A stretch of 64,000 bases of DNA from assembly GCF_011759605.1 (NCBI RefSeq), contig NZ_JAAOYX010000002.1:186001-250000 (forward strand). Reading direction: 5' to 3'. The DNA comes from Luteibacter sp. SG786 (GTDB taxonomy: Bacteria > Pseudomonadota > Gammaproteobacteria > Xanthomonadales > Rhodanobacteraceae). Below are positions 19,875-29,395 of this stretch, piece after piece. The notes beneath the pieces were generated by a model. It was given only the letters and a program-made list of their open reading frames with translations, did not search any database and was not told the origin of the DNA. How positions within the stretch are numbered: position 1 is the stretch's first letter; every line of letters begins with the position of its first letter. A program made the translations under genes and the position numbers.

Positions 19875-20770
19875 ACTTTACGGAATCCGCTGATCCGCAC
19901 CCAGTCCTCCAGCGTGCGCACTTCCAGCCCCTCGAACCACTCGGCGTAGCGCGCCAGCAGTTCCTCGTGCTGGCCGTGCAGGATGCCCGATAGCGCGAAC
20001 GGCGCGCCGGGCTTCACCGCGGCGGCGAAGGTGGGTGCGAGTTCGCCGAGCGGGCCGGCGAGGATATTCGCCACCAGCACATCGGCCAGCGCCTCCGGCG
20101 CTTCGCCGGGCAGATAGACGTCCAGATCGCCGTGCACTCCGTTGCGCTCCGCATTGTCGCGCGAGGCGAGCAAAGCCTGCGGATCGTTGTCGATGCCGAT
20201 GGCGCGTGAAGCGCCCAGCTTCAAGGCCGCGATGGCGAGGATGCCGGAACCGCAGCCGTAGTCGAGCACGTGCTTGCCCGCCAGTTGCTGGCCGTCGAGC
20301 CATTCCAGGCACATCGCGGTGGTGGGATGCGTACCCGTGCCGAAGGCCAGGCCGGGGTCGAGACGCACGACCACGATGCCGCCATCCTCGGGCGGCTCGA
20401 TGTTCCATGGGTACACCCACAGCCGGCGCCCGAACGGCATCGGCTTGAACTGGTCCATCCACGCGCGCTCCCAGTCCTGGTCTTCCACCATGCGCCAGCC
20501 GATCTGCGCGGGTTCGATGAAGGGCAAGTCGTCGGCGATGGCCGCGGTAAGGCCGCGCTTGTCGGCGTCGGCGTCGAACAGCGCATTCAGGACGATCTGG
20601 TTCCACAGCGGGATCTCGCCCACCCCCGGTTCGAAGATGGCCTCCTCGTCGGGCGTCTCGGCATCGGCGTCCTGCAAGGTGATGGACAGGGCGCCGAGAT
20701 CTTCGAGCGCGGCTTCGACACGCGGCTGCTCGGCGGCACGGATCGTGAGGGAAAGTTCGAGCCAGGGCAT
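19871..20770 (-). CDS. prmA: Ribosomal protein L11 methyltransferase
   Basis: SAM-dependent trimethylation of ribosomal protein L11. 299 residues: an N-terminal substrate-recognition domain (PWLELSLTI start, WERAWMDQFKPMPFG linker), then a Rossmann methyltransferase domain with VLDYGCGSGILAIAA, IGIDNDP and the NILAGPL catalytic loop. It is convergent with accC and divergent from the DUF3426 gene. Confidence 0.96.
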   Translation of the reverse strand: MPWLELSLTIRAAEQPRVEAALEDLGALSITLQDADAETPDEEAIFEPGVGEIPLWNQIVLNALFDADADKRGLTAAIADDLPFIEPAQIGWRMVEDQDWERAWMDQFKPMPFGRRLWVYPWNIEPPEDGGIVVVRLDPGLAFGTGTHPTTAMCLEWLDGQQLAGKHVLDYGCGSGILAIAALKLGASRAIGIDNDPQALLASRDNAERNGVHGDLDVYLPGEAPEALADVLVANILAGPLGELAPTFAAAVKPGAPFALSGILHGQHEELLARYAEWFEGLEVRTLEDWVRISGFRKV

Positions 20771-20845
20771 CGTGGGGGCCAGTACCGGAGGGCGGGTCCA
20801 CGATTCTACCGGGCGCGCACGGGCACCGCGCGCTAGACTTCAAGG

Positions 20846-21661
20846 ATGTATACGCAGTGCCCGGAATGCCTCACGGTCTACAAGCTGGAAGCGGAACAGC
20901 TGGTTCCCGCTTGCGGGTGCCTGCGCTGCGGCCACTGCGACGCGGTCTTCAACGCGCTGGGCACCCTTGCGGCGCACCTTCCACCGGAACCGTTCACCCG
21001 GCTTGCCGAACACGCGCTGGACCAGGACCCGCCGCTGGCCGACGTGGCGGTGTTCCGCCCGCGCCCGGCGGCACCCGAGCCCGTCGACGAGCCACCCGAG
21101 ACGGCATCCGAGCCCGCCGTGGCGGAAGACATCGGCGAAGACTTCTCGCAGTTGACCTTCACGCCGCGCTTCGCGAAGCCACGGCGGCGTTCCTGGCGTA
21201 CCGCGGCGTGGGTCGCCGTGTGCATGGTGCTCGTCGTTGGCCTCGGCATGCAGCTCGCATGGGCGAAGCGCGACGCGCTCATCGCCGATCCCACGGTGGG
21301 CCCGCTGATCGAAACCGGCTGCGCGTTCCTTGGATGCCGCCTGCCGCTGGTGTCCGCACCCGAACGCCTTCGCCTTCTCGCTCGCGACGTGGAAAAACAT
21401 CCCTCCGTGAACGACGGCCTGCTCATCACCGCCAGCGTGCGAAACGATGCCGCATTCGCGCAGCCGTATCCAGTGGTGACCATCGTGCTTTCGGACGCCG
21501 ACGGAAAGCATCTCGCGATGCGCCGCTTCCGGCCCGAAGACTACGTGGGTGACGCGGGCGCGCGGGCGCGCGGACTGGCTGCCGGCGCAACCACGGCGAT
21601 GGTGTTCGAAGTGCAAGACCCGGGCCAGAAGGCCGTCGCTTTCGCGTTCACGTTCGACTGA
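20846..21661 (+). CDS. Zinc-ribbon and DUF3426 membrane protein
   Basis: 271 residues. N-terminal MJ0042-type zinc ribbon (CPECLTVYKL ... CGCLRCGHCDAVF), a Pro/Glu-rich spacer, a basic stretch then one membrane helix (about 118-138), and a C-terminal domain of DUF3426 type containing the GCRLPLV motif and beta-rich sequence ending near VFEVQDP. Function unknown; the topology puts the zinc ribbon in the cytoplasm. Its position between prmA and fis is conserved in this order. Confidence 0.88.
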   Translation: MYTQCPECLTVYKLEAEQLVPACGCLRCGHCDAVFNALGTLAAHLPPEPFTRLAEHALDQDPPLADVAVFRPRPAAPEPVDEPPETASEPAVAEDIGEDFSQLTFTPRFAKPRRRSWRTAAWVAVCMVLVVGLGMQLAWAKRDALIADPTVGPLIETGCAFLGCRLPLVSAPERLRLLARDVEKHPSVNDGLLITASVRNDAAFAQPYPVVTIVLSDADGKHLAMRRFRPEDYVGDAGARARGLAAGATTAMVFEVQDPGQKAVAFAFTFD

Positions 21662-21837
21662 GCCGTTCGAAAAATTTTCTTTTTGCAAGCCTGCACTTCG
21701 TCGTCCGGGGCGAGTACACTCGGTCCCCTTCGCGACGTCCGACCCACCCCGACGAGGTGTGTCCGGGCCGCCACCCAAGCGACGATACGACAAGAACCGA
21801 CCGGAGCATTCGCCCCGGCCTGCGAGAGGGGAATGCC

Positions 21838-22119
21838 TTGAACGCTGTGAGACTGACTGCTGCCGAGGCTGCAAACGAAACCTCCATGCAGAGCGCCCTC
21901 AGCGAATGCGTCAGCCGCACGGTACGTCGTTACCTGGCCGACATCGGCGACACGGAGTGCGGCGAAGGCCTGCATGCCCTCGTCATCCGCGAGGTCGAAG
22001 GCCCCCTCCTGCGCGAAGTGCTCTCCTTCCACGACGGCAACCAGAGCCGCGCCGCCGCGGCGCTCGGCATCAACCGCGCCACCCTGCGCAAGAAGCTGGC
22101 CGCCCACGGCATCTCCTGA
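21838..22119 (+). CDS. fis: DNA-binding protein Fis
   Basis: Nucleoid-associated factor acting on rRNA promoters, recombination and chromosome structure. The C-terminal helix-turn-helix is clear: EGPLLREVLSFHDGNQSRAAAALGINRATLRKKLAAHGIS. A TTG at 21838 behind GAGAGGGG gives 93 residues, near the 98 of E. coli Fis. The ATG at 21833 is out of frame and the ATG at 21883 would cut off the N-terminal arm. The 176-bp space upstream has an AT-rich segment (AAAATTTTCTTTTT) at its left end, as often seen near fis promoters. Confidence 0.88.
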   Translation: MNAVRLTAAEAANETSMQSALSECVSRTVRRYLADIGDTECGEGLHALVIREVEGPLLREVLSFHDGNQSRAAAALGINRATLRKKLAAHGIS

Positions 22120-22144
22120 TCCGGCCGCCGTCCGCCCGGGCGGC

Positions 22145-22150
22145 TATAAT
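22145..22150 (+). promoter_or_regulatory. Candidate -10 box for purH
   Basis: Perfect TATAAT in a very GC-rich setting, 27 bp before the purH ATG and just after fis. No good -35 is visible at normal spacing, so the promoter call is tentative. Confidence 0.4.
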
Positions 22151-22176
22151 GGCGCGCTTTCCTCCCCGGATTGCCC

Positions 22177-23766
22177 ATGCCCACGCCCGATCTCGTTCCC
22201 GTCCGCCGCGCGCTCGTCAGCGTTTCCGACAAGCAGGGCCTGACCGAACTCGCCCGGCGCCTCGCCGCCGCGAACATTGAAATCCTCTCCACCGGCGGCT
22301 CCGCCAAGGCGCTGCGCGAGGCCGGCATTCCCGTCCGCGACGTGGGCGACCTCACCGGCTTCCCCGAAATCATGGCTGGCCGCGTGAAGACGCTGCATCC
22401 GCGCGTGCATGGCGGCCTGCTCGGCCGCCGCGGCACCGACGACGCGGTGATGGCCGAACACGGCATCGTTCCCATCGATCTTCTCGTGCTCAACCTCTAT
22501 CCCTTCGAGCGCACCGTGGCCGATCCGGCCTGCACGCTGGAAGACGCCATCGAGAACATCGACATCGGCGGCCCGGCGATGCTTCGCGCGGCGGCGAAGA
22601 ACTGGAACGACGTGGGCGTGCTCACCGATCCCGCGCAGTACGACGAGGCCTTGGCGGAAATCGAAACCAAGGGCGGCCTCTCGCGCGCCACGCGCTTCCG
22701 CCTCGCGGTCGCCGCGTTCAACCGGGTGTCGGACTACGACGGCGCCATCAGCGACTACCTCTCCGGCCTCAGCCTCGACGAGACGCACACGGCCATCGCC
22801 GGCCGCGCCGAATTCCCGGCCCAGTCGAACGGCCGCTTCGTGAAGGTCATGGACCTGCGCTACGGCGAAAACCCGCACCAGGCGGGCGCCTTCTACCGCG
22901 ACCTCTATCCGGCGCCGGGCACGCTGGCCACCTTCCGCCAGCTCCAGGGCAAGGAACTCTCGTTCAACAACATCGCCGACGCCGATGCCGCCTGGGAATG
23001 CGTGCGCCAGTTCGACGCGCCGGCCTGCGTGATCGTGAAGCACGCCAACCCGTGCGGTGTGGCCGTGGCCGCCGATCCCCTGGCGGCCTATGAACTGGCT
23101 TACGCCACCGATCCCACCTCCGCCTTCGGCGGCATCATCGCCTTCAACCGTCCGCTCGACGCGGAAACGGCCAGAACGATCCTGAAGCGGCAGTTCGTCG
23201 AAGTGCTGATCGCACCACAGGTGGCCGAGGACGCAGTGGCCGAAGCCGCGAAGAAGGCCAACGTGCGCGTGCTGGAAATCCCCATGGGCGACGGGCGCAA
23301 CACGCACGACGTGAAGCGCGTGGGCTCGGGCCTGCTCGTGCAGACCGCCGATCATCGCCAGGTGGGCCGCGACGAACTCAAGGTCGTGAGCAAGCGGCAA
23401 CCCACGCCGGCCGAGCTCGACGACATGTTATTTGCCTGGCGTGTCGCGAAAATGGTGAAGTCCAACGCGATCGTCTACGCGAAAGACCACCGCACCATCG
23501 GCATCGGTGCCGGACAGATGAGCCGCGTGGTCAGCGCGAAGATCGCCGGCCTGAAGGCCGAGGAAGCCGGCCTCGTGGTGCCCGGCAGCGCCATGGCTTC
23601 CGACGCATTCTTCCCATTCCGCGACGGCATCGATGCCGCGGCCGCCGCGGGCATTCGTGCGGTGATCCAGCCCGGTGGCTCGATGCGCGATAACGAAGTG
23701 ATCGCCGCCGCCGACGAACACGACATGGCCATGGTGTTCACCGGAGTGCGCCACTTCCGGCATTGA
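22177..23766 (+). CDS. purH: Bifunctional AICAR formyltransferase / IMP cyclohydrolase
   Basis: Last two steps of de novo IMP synthesis. 529 residues. The N-terminal MGS-like cyclohydrolase domain carries [22 protein letters not shown] and [15 protein letters not shown]. The AICARFT domain carries [12 protein letters not shown], the [10 protein letters not shown] motif (catalytic Lys-His) and AFGGIIAFN. The C-terminus is [13 protein letters not shown] 22177 is chosen over the TTG at 22171. It is followed by a GTAGGAGC palindromic repeat. Confidence 0.97.
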   Translation: MPTPDLVPVRRALVSVSDKQGLTELARRLAAANIEILSTGGSAKALREAGIPVRDVGDLTGFPEIMAGRVKTLHPRVHGGLLGRRGTDDAVMAEHGIVPIDLLVLNLYPFERTVADPACTLEDAIENIDIGGPAMLRAAAKNWNDVGVLTDPAQYDEALAEIETKGGLSRATRFRLAVAAFNRVSDYDGAISDYLSGLSLDETHTAIAGRAEFPAQSNGRFVKVMDLRYGENPHQAGAFYRDLYPAPGTLATFRQLQGKELSFNNIADADAAWECVRQFDAPACVIVKHANPCGVAVAADPLAAYELAYATDPTSAFGGIIAFNRPLDAETARTILKRQFVEVLIAPQVAEDAVAEAAKKANVRVLEIPMGDGRNTHDVKRVGSGLLVQTADHRQVGRDELKVVSKRQPTPAELDDMLFAWRVAKMVKSNAIVYAKDHRTIGIGAGQMSRVVSAKIAGLKAEEAGLVVPGSAMASDAFFPFRDGIDAAAAAGIRAVIQPGGSMRDNEVIAAADEHDMAMVFTGVRHFRH

Positions 23767-23797
23767 GCCAGGATTGCGCCAATTCAGCCACTGAACT

Positions 23798-23903
23798 GTA
23801 GGAGCGCGCCCTGCGCGCGACATGTTTTGAGGCCATGCCTTGGAGCTAGCGCGCTAGCTTGAAGACAGGCGCAAAAACATGTCGCGCGCAGGGCGCGCTC
23901 CTA
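23798..23903. repeat. GTAGGAGCGCGC palindromic element, full copy
   Basis: Two arms of about 30 bp (GTAGGAGCGCGCCCTGCGCG... at 23798-23828 and its reverse complement at 23873-23903) flank a perfect 16-bp palindrome AGCTAGCGCGCTAGCT (23843-23858). The TAG in the right arm is the stop codon of the transporter gene on the minus strand. Confidence 0.9.
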
Positions 23904-24860
23904 CGATGAGCGCGACGCGTAGCGGCGCGCCAGCACCGCGCAGACCATCAACTGGATCTGATGGAACAGCATGATCGGCAGCACGATCATGCCCAACGGA
24001 TGTCCTGCGAACAGCACCTTGGCGATCGGCACGCCGGCGGCCAGGCTTTTCTTCGAACCGCAGAAGACGATGGTGATCTCGTCTTCGCGGGAGAAGCCCA
24101 GCGCACGCGAGCCATAGCGCGTCGCCAGCAACGCAAACGCAAGCAACACCGCGTTCGCGACGACAAGCCCGCCGAGTACCGGCGGCGGCAAGCGGTGCCA
24201 TAGTCCCTGCAGCACCGCTGCGCTGAAGGCCGTATAGACCACCAGCAGGATCGACCCCCGGTCGACGAAGCCGAGCAGCCTGGCGTGCGCACGCACCCAG
24301 CCGCCGATCCAGCGCTGCGCGATCTGCCCGGCGGCGAACGGAATGAAGAGCTGCACCACGATCGCGCCCACCGAATGCCACGACATCCCGCCATGTCCGG
24401 TGCCGGCGATCAACAGGCCGACCAGCAACGGCGAGATGAAAATACCGAGCAGGCTCGACGCCGACGCCGCTACCACCGCCGCGGGTACGTTGCCGCGGGC
24501 GATCGACGTGAAGGCGATGGACGACTGCACCGTGGACGGCAGCGTGCACAGGAACAGGATGCCGAGGTAGAGGTCCGGCGTGACCAGGGGCGCGAGCACC
24601 GGTCGCAGCACGAGCCCCAGTACCGGGAAAAGGACGAATGTGCTGGCAAGCACCGTCGCATGAAGGCGCCAGTTCTTCGTGCCCGCCAGCACGGCTTCGC
24701 GAGGCAGCTTGGCACCGTGCAGGAAGAACAGCAGCGCGATGGCGAGGTCGGTGACGATCTCGAAGACGTCGGCCACCGCACCGCGGCAGGGCAGCAGGCT
24801 GGCCAGTGCGACCGTCAGGACGAGGGAAAGGGTGAAACCATCGGGAAGGAAGCGGCGCAT
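23901..24860 (-). CDS. Bile acid:sodium symporter family transporter (BASS, PF13593-like)
   Basis: Inner-membrane carrier of about ten hydrophobic segments over 319 residues. Characteristic pieces are FFLHGAKLPREA, FLCTLPSTVQSSIAFTSIARGN, and FCGSKKSLAAGVPIAKVLF. The last is the crossover motif of bacterial SBF-like transporters (YfeH type). Substrate unknown; sodium coupling is inferred from the family. Start ATG 24860 is used because the longer frame to 24935 adds a Cys/Arg-rich non-membrane stretch. The stop codon is supplied by the adjacent palindromic repeat. Confidence 0.88.
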   Translation of the reverse strand: MRRFLPDGFTLSLVLTVALASLLPCRGAVADVFEIVTDLAIALLFFLHGAKLPREAVLAGTKNWRLHATVLASTFVLFPVLGLVLRPVLAPLVTPDLYLGILFLCTLPSTVQSSIAFTSIARGNVPAAVVAASASSLLGIFISPLLVGLLIAGTGHGGMSWHSVGAIVVQLFIPFAAGQIAQRWIGGWVRAHARLLGFVDRGSILLVVYTAFSAAVLQGLWHRLPPPVLGGLVVANAVLLAFALLATRYGSRALGFSREDEITIVFCGSKKSLAAGVPIAKVLFAGHPLGMIVLPIMLFHQIQLMVCAVLARRYASRSS

Positions 24861-25013
24861 GCGGCAGAACGATCGGCGAAAGCAGGCATTGCAACCCTTC
24901 CGTGCCCCAAAGTAAATGTGGGATGCGCTTCCCACCGCACTGCCCGCCGGCCCTCACTTTTGCTTCAGCGTGGCGATGGCAGGCTCGGGGGCTTTACGGC
25001 AGGAGGGAGCGCG

Positions 25014-25712
25014 ATGAGCTACCAGCTGTATTACTGGACGGGCCTGCAGGGCCGTGGCGAGTTCGTGCGCCTGTGCCTCGAGGATGCCGGCGCCGCTTAC
25101 ACCGACGTGGCCCGCGTCGAGGGCGACGACGTCATGACCCCGTTCCTCGAAGGCGAGCACGCGGGCGCCCTGCCCTTCGCACCGCCCTTCCTCGTGTCGG
25201 GGCGCCTCGTGATCGCGCAGGTGGCCAACATCCTGCAGTACCTCGGACCACGGCATGACCTAGTACCGGACAGCGAATCCGCGCGCATCTATGCGCACCA
25301 GCTGGAACTGACCATCACCGACCTCGTGGCCGAGGCGCACGACGTGCATCATCCGGTGGCGGGCTCCCTCTATTACGAAGACCAGCGCGAGGAAGCGAAA
25401 AAGCGTGCGAAGGACTTCCGTGAGTCGCGCATTCCGAAGTTCCTCCATTACTTCGAGAAAGCGGTGGACCGCGGCGGTGGAAGATACCCGCTACGCAGCC
25501 ATTCCTACGTGGACCTGTCGCTGTTCCAGATCATGGCGGGACTGGAATATGCCTTCCCGAAAGCCATGAAGAAGCAGAAGGTGCCGCTGCTGCGCGACTT
25601 GGCGAAGCGCGTGGCCGATCGGCCAAATGTCGCCGCCTATCTCGCCTCCGAGAGGCGCGTGCCGTTCAACACGAACGGCATCTTCAGGCACTACCCCGAG
25701 TTGGACGGCTGA
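25014..25712 (+). CDS. Glutathione S-transferase family protein
   Basis: 232-residue two-domain GST. N-terminal thioredoxin-like domain starts MSYQLYYWTGLQGRGEFVRL, resembling the sigma/alpha-type catalytic Tyr region, followed by the cis-Pro strand (PFLVSGRLVIAQVANIL). The helical C-terminal domain includes HSYVDLSLFQIMAGLEYAFP. Likely detoxification or conjugation; substrate unknown. AGGAGGGAG precedes the ATG. It is divergent from the BASS transporter with 153 bp between, and followed directly by a REP-like element. Confidence 0.88.
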   Translation: MSYQLYYWTGLQGRGEFVRLCLEDAGAAYTDVARVEGDDVMTPFLEGEHAGALPFAPPFLVSGRLVIAQVANILQYLGPRHDLVPDSESARIYAHQLELTITDLVAEAHDVHHPVAGSLYYEDQREEAKKRAKDFRESRIPKFLHYFEKAVDRGGGRYPLRSHSYVDLSLFQIMAGLEYAFPKAMKKQKVPLLRDLAKRVADRPNVAAYLASERRVPFNTNGIFRHYPELDG

Positions 25713-25716
25713 GCCA

Positions 25717-25813
25717 TGTGGGAGCCGGCTATGCCGCGGCAGCGGGCCACCTTGTCGCGAGCACCCATTGCCGCTGAAGCGGCTCCCACAAAAAAGCTTG
25801 CTTGGCTCCCACA
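25717..25813. repeat. TGTGGGAGCC REP-like element (copy 1)
   Basis: Inverted pair: TGTGGGAGCCGGCTATGCCG at 25717 and GCCGCTGAAGCGGCTCCCACA ending at 25790, plus a partial third motif GGCTCCCACA at 25804-25813. It follows the GST stop and precedes the convergent DUF2782 gene end. Part of a five-copy family in this window. Confidence 0.85.
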
Positions 25814-25823
25814 GAGCCTAGTC

Positions 25824-26357
25824 TCAGTCCGAACCGGCCGGCTTCGGTGCCTTGCCCCATTCGTAGACCTTGTAGAACACCGGGCTCACCGGGCCGTTCT
25901 TCGGATCGTGGATGGGCTTGCCGGACTGGTCGAGCATGTAGGTCTGGGGCACGCCGTTCTTCGGCGTCACCACCACCATGTATGGCTTGCCGCCCATGGT
26001 GAACTCGTCGACATGGGTGCCTTCGCGGTCGTAAGACCGGCTCAGCGTCGGCGGCGGGTTGCCCTGCGCATCGACGCCCCCGTTGTCCTGCATGGACGGC
26101 AGGGCCACGGCGGACCCGGACTGGCTCCGATTGGCGTCCGACGTGGCCGGGGTGGTCTTCCCGTCCTGCGCCTGGTCGTAGGGCACAGGGCGCTCGATGG
26201 GCTTCTGCCCCGAGCGGTCGGGCTCGCCGGCCTTCACGCCCGGATCGTTCAGGCCTGGCGGCGGCGGGGCCGGCTTGAACGAGGAGGCGTCCTGCGCGGC
26301 GACGGGTACGGCCAGGACCAGCGCGAGCGCGGCGGCGAGGGCATGCAAGCGGTTCAT
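25824..26357 (-). CDS. DUF2782-type secreted protein
   Basis: 177 residues. Cleavable signal peptide (MNRLHALAAALALVLAVPVAAQ), a Pro/Asp-rich low-complexity middle, and a small C-terminal domain with SYDREGTHVDEFTMGGKPYMVVVTP and a YMLDQSGKPI strand pair, as in DUF2782 proteins found next to polA in gammaproteobacteria. Function unknown; location periplasmic or outer membrane. AGGAGG lies upstream of the ATG at 26357; the longer ORF to 26438 is rejected. It is divergent from polA. Confidence 0.83.
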   Translation of the reverse strand: MNRLHALAAALALVLAVPVAAQDASSFKPAPPPPGLNDPGVKAGEPDRSGQKPIERPVPYDQAQDGKTTPATSDANRSQSGSAVALPSMQDNGGVDAQGNPPPTLSRSYDREGTHVDEFTMGGKPYMVVVTPKNGVPQTYMLDQSGKPIHDPKNGPVSPVFYKVYEWGKAPKPAGSD

Positions 26358-26473
26358 GGGGGAAGTCCTCCTTTCGGGACGAGGAGGATAGCAATTCCGA
26401 TATGTACGGACATTGATGCCGGACAAGGCCTCGCACACGGACGGTTCGCGCGCGGCCGTGAGAGAATCCGGGG

Positions 26474-29203
26474 ATGCCTACGCTCACCCTCATCGACGGG
26501 TCCTCGTACCTGTATCGCGCCTTCCACGCGCTGCCTCCCCTGACCAACACCTTCGGCGAGCCCACGGGTGCGCTGTTCGGCATCGTCAACATGCTGCGCA
26601 CGACGATGAAGGCCGGGTCGGACTACGTGGCCTTCGTATGCGACGCCCCAGGGCGAACCTTCCGCGACGACCTCTATCCCCAGTACAAGGCCAACCGCCC
26701 CTCGATGCCCGACGAGCTGCGCGCACAGATCGAACCGATGATGAAGATCGTGGGAGCGCTGGGCTTTCCGATCCTCTGCGTACCGGGCGTGGAAGCCGAC
26801 GATGTCATCGGCACCCTGGCCCGCCAGGCCGCGGAACAGGGCATCGACACCATCATCTCCACAGGCGACAAAGACTTCGCCCAGATGGTCGGCGCGCACA
26901 TCGTGCTGATCAACACCATGAGCAACACCACGATGGACATCGACGGCGTCGTGGAGAAGTTCGGCGTGCGGCCGGAGCAGATCGTCGACTACCTCACCCT
27001 CATGGGCGACAGCATCGACAACGTGCCCGGTGTCGAGAAGTGCGGGCCCAAGACGGCCGCCAAGTGGCTGGGCGAATACGGCAGCCTCGATGCGCTGCTC
27101 GCCAACGCCGACAAGATCGGCGGCAAGATCGGCGAGAACCTGCGCGCGGCGATCCCCCGCCTTCCCCTGTCTCGCGAACTGGTCACGATCCGCACGGACG
27201 TGCCGCTCGATCACGGCCCGACCGACCTCCACATGCGCGAGCGCGACGTCGAGGCCTTGCGCGAGCTTTATACACGCTACGACTTCAAGGCCGCGCTGAA
27301 GGATCTGGACACGGCCGACACCGCCGCCCCTGCGCCCGCTGCCACCGCCTCCTCGTCGGCACCTGCGGCCTCGGCGGTAACGCCCGGTTTCGCCGGGGAA
27401 GGCGAATACGAACTCGTGCTGACCGAAAGCCGCTTCGCGGCGTGGCTCGAGAAACTCGAAACGGCGCCGCTGATCGCGTTCGACACCGAAACCACGAACA
27501 TCGACGCGATGCAGGCCGACATCGTGGGTCTGTCGCTCGCGGTCGAGCCCGGAAAGGCCGCTTATGTACCGTTGGCGCACGACTTCCCGGGGGCGCCCAC
27601 GCAGCTGTCGCCGGAACATGTACTCGGTGCGCTGAAGCCTATCTTCGAAGATCCGACACGGCCGAAGGTCGGCCAGCACGGCAAGTACGACATCAACATC
27701 CTCTCGCATTACGGTATTGCCCTGCGCGGCCTGGCGCACGACACCATGCTCGAGTCCTACGTGCTGAACGCCACGGCGACGCGGCACGACATGGACTCCC
27801 TCGCATCGCGCTACCTCGGCTACACCACGATCAAATACGAAGAGGTCGCGGGTAAGGGCGCGAAGCAGATACCGTTCTCGCAGGTGGATTGCGACACCGC
27901 GTGCCGCTACGCGGCCGAGGACGCCGACATCACCCTGCGACTGCACCAGGCATTGTGGCCGCAATTGGAAGCCGAGCCTTCGCTGCGCTCGGTGTACACC
28001 GACATCGAGATTCCCCTTGTGCCGGTGCTGGCCAAGATGGAGCGCACGGGCGTGCTCATCGACGCGAACGAGCTTCGCCTGCAAAGCCAGCAACTCGGCA
28101 AGCGCATGGTCGAACTGCAGCAGCAGGCGTACGCGTCGGCCGGCCATGATTTCAACATGGACTCGCCGAAGCAGCTCCAGGCCGTGCTGTTCGACGAGCT
28201 GGGGCTCGCCGCCAAGATCAAGACGCCGAAGGGCCAACCCTCCACCAACGAGGAAGCCCTGGAAGCCATCGCCGACATGCACGAACTGCCGCGACTCATC
28301 CTCGAATACCGCGGATTGGCGAAGCTGCGCTCCACCTACACCGACAAGCTTGCCGGCATCGTCAATCCACGCACGGGCCGCGTGCACACCAGCTATCACC
28401 AGGGCGCCGTGGCCACGGGCCGCATCAGTTCCTCGGACCCGAACCTGCAGAACATCCCCGTCCGCACCGAAGAAGGCCGGCGCATCCGTCAGGCATTCAT
28501 CGCACCGGAGGGCTGGCGCATCCTGGCGGCGGACTATTCGCAGATCGAACTGCGCATCATGGCCCACCTGTCCAAGGACGAGGGCCTCGTCCGTGCCTTC
28601 CAGGAAGGCGGCGACGTGCACCGCGCCACGGCGGCCGAGGTGTTCGGCGTTCCCGCCGCGGAAGTCACCGCGAACCAGCGCCGCGCCGCGAAGGCCATCA
28701 ACTTCGGGCTGATGTACGGCATGAGCTCGTTCGGACTGGCCCGCCAGCTGGGCGTCGACCGCGGCGAGGCCTCCGATTACATGGGCCGCTATTTCTCCCG
28801 TTATCCGGGCGTACGCGCGTTCATGGACGCCACGCGGGAACAGGCGCATCGCGACGGCTACGTCCAGACCCTGTTCGGGCGGCGCCTGTACCTGGAAAAC
28901 CTCAAGTCACGGAACCAGGCGTTCCGCGCGGGTGCCGAGCGCGCGGCCATCAACGCCCCCATGCAGGGCACCGCCGCCGACATCATCAAGCGCGCCATGA
29001 TCGCCGTCGCCGCCTGGATCGAGCCGCGCGACGACGTGCGTCTCCTCATGCAGGTGCACGACGAACTGGTTTTCGAGGTTCGGGCAGACGCCGTCGACGA
29101 AGTCCGGGCCGGCATCGAGCAGCGCATGTCGGGGGCCGCCACCCTGAGCGTCCCGCTCCAGGTCGATATCGGCGTGGGCGCGAACTGGGACGAAGCGCAT
29201 TGA
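26474..29203 (+). CDS. polA: DNA polymerase I
   Basis: Okazaki-fragment processing and repair polymerase. 909 residues with three domains. The 5'-3' exonuclease is at about 1-290 (LIDGSSYLYRAFHALPPL, GVEADDVIGTLA). The 3'-5' proofreading domain is at about 310-500, where the Asp/Glu pair in IAFDTETTNIDAMQ is intact. The family A polymerase region shows motif A ADYSQIELRIMAHLS, motif B RRAAKAINFGLMYGMSSFGL and motif C QVHDELVFEV. An Ala/Pro/Ser linker separates the first two domains. The stop is followed three bases later by an eight-unit heptamer array and then an sX13-like sRNA. Confidence 0.98.
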   Translation: MPTLTLIDGSSYLYRAFHALPPLTNTFGEPTGALFGIVNMLRTTMKAGSDYVAFVCDAPGRTFRDDLYPQYKANRPSMPDELRAQIEPMMKIVGALGFPILCVPGVEADDVIGTLARQAAEQGIDTIISTGDKDFAQMVGAHIVLINTMSNTTMDIDGVVEKFGVRPEQIVDYLTLMGDSIDNVPGVEKCGPKTAAKWLGEYGSLDALLANADKIGGKIGENLRAAIPRLPLSRELVTIRTDVPLDHGPTDLHMRERDVEALRELYTRYDFKAALKDLDTADTAAPAPAATASSSAPAASAVTPGFAGEGEYELVLTESRFAAWLEKLETAPLIAFDTETTNIDAMQADIVGLSLAVEPGKAAYVPLAHDFPGAPTQLSPEHVLGALKPIFEDPTRPKVGQHGKYDINILSHYGIALRGLAHDTMLESYVLNATATRHDMDSLASRYLGYTTIKYEEVAGKGAKQIPFSQVDCDTACRYAAEDADITLRLHQALWPQLEAEPSLRSVYTDIEIPLVPVLAKMERTGVLIDANELRLQSQQLGKRMVELQQQAYASAGHDFNMDSPKQLQAVLFDELGLAAKIKTPKGQPSTNEEALEAIADMHELPRLILEYRGLAKLRSTYTDKLAGIVNPRTGRVHTSYHQGAVATGRISSSDPNLQNIPVRTEEGRRIRQAFIAPEGWRILAADYSQIELRIMAHLSKDEGLVRAFQEGGDVHRATAAEVFGVPAAEVTANQRRAAKAINFGLMYGMSSFGLARQLGVDRGEASDYMGRYFSRYPGVRAFMDATREQAHRDGYVQTLFGRRLYLENLKSRNQAFRAGAERAAINAPMQGTAADIIKRAMIAVAAWIEPRDDVRLLMQVHDELVFEVRADAVDEVRAGIEQRMSGAATLSVPLQVDIGVGANWDEAH

Positions 29204-29205
29204 GC

Positions 29206-29261
29206 GTGAACCGTGAACCGTGAACCGTGAACCGTGAACCGTGAACCGTGAACCGTGAACG
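29206..29261. repeat. GTGAACC tandem array, eight units, after polA
   Basis: Seven perfect GTGAACC units plus one GTGAACG, directly after the polA stop. A degenerate inverted array (GGTTCACTCTTAACTCTTTAC) follows at about 29305-29325 and could pair with it. The ~70 bp between them holds no gene that I see. Confidence 0.95.
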
Positions 29262-29395
29262 CTAAATCGAGCCTCATCCCTCCGGCAAGCGGCGGCAGCT
29301 AACGGTTCACTCTTAACTCTTTACTGAACGGATACTGACTTTCGCCCGGCCAGGCTGCAACTTCCGGCCCGCCCAAACGTCAATACATACGGACG

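Noticed and set aside
24285..25013. Long N-terminal extension of the GST reading frame
   Set aside because: It runs antisense through the BASS transporter; GST homology starts at the ATG at 25014 with its own ribosome-binding site.
26354..28849. 831-codon minus-strand ORF opposite polA
   Set aside because: Shadow of polA, whose full motif set is on the plus strand.
29206..29261. Possible CRISPR array
   Set aside because: The unit is only 7 bp and contiguous with no spacers, so it is a tandem heptamer repeat.
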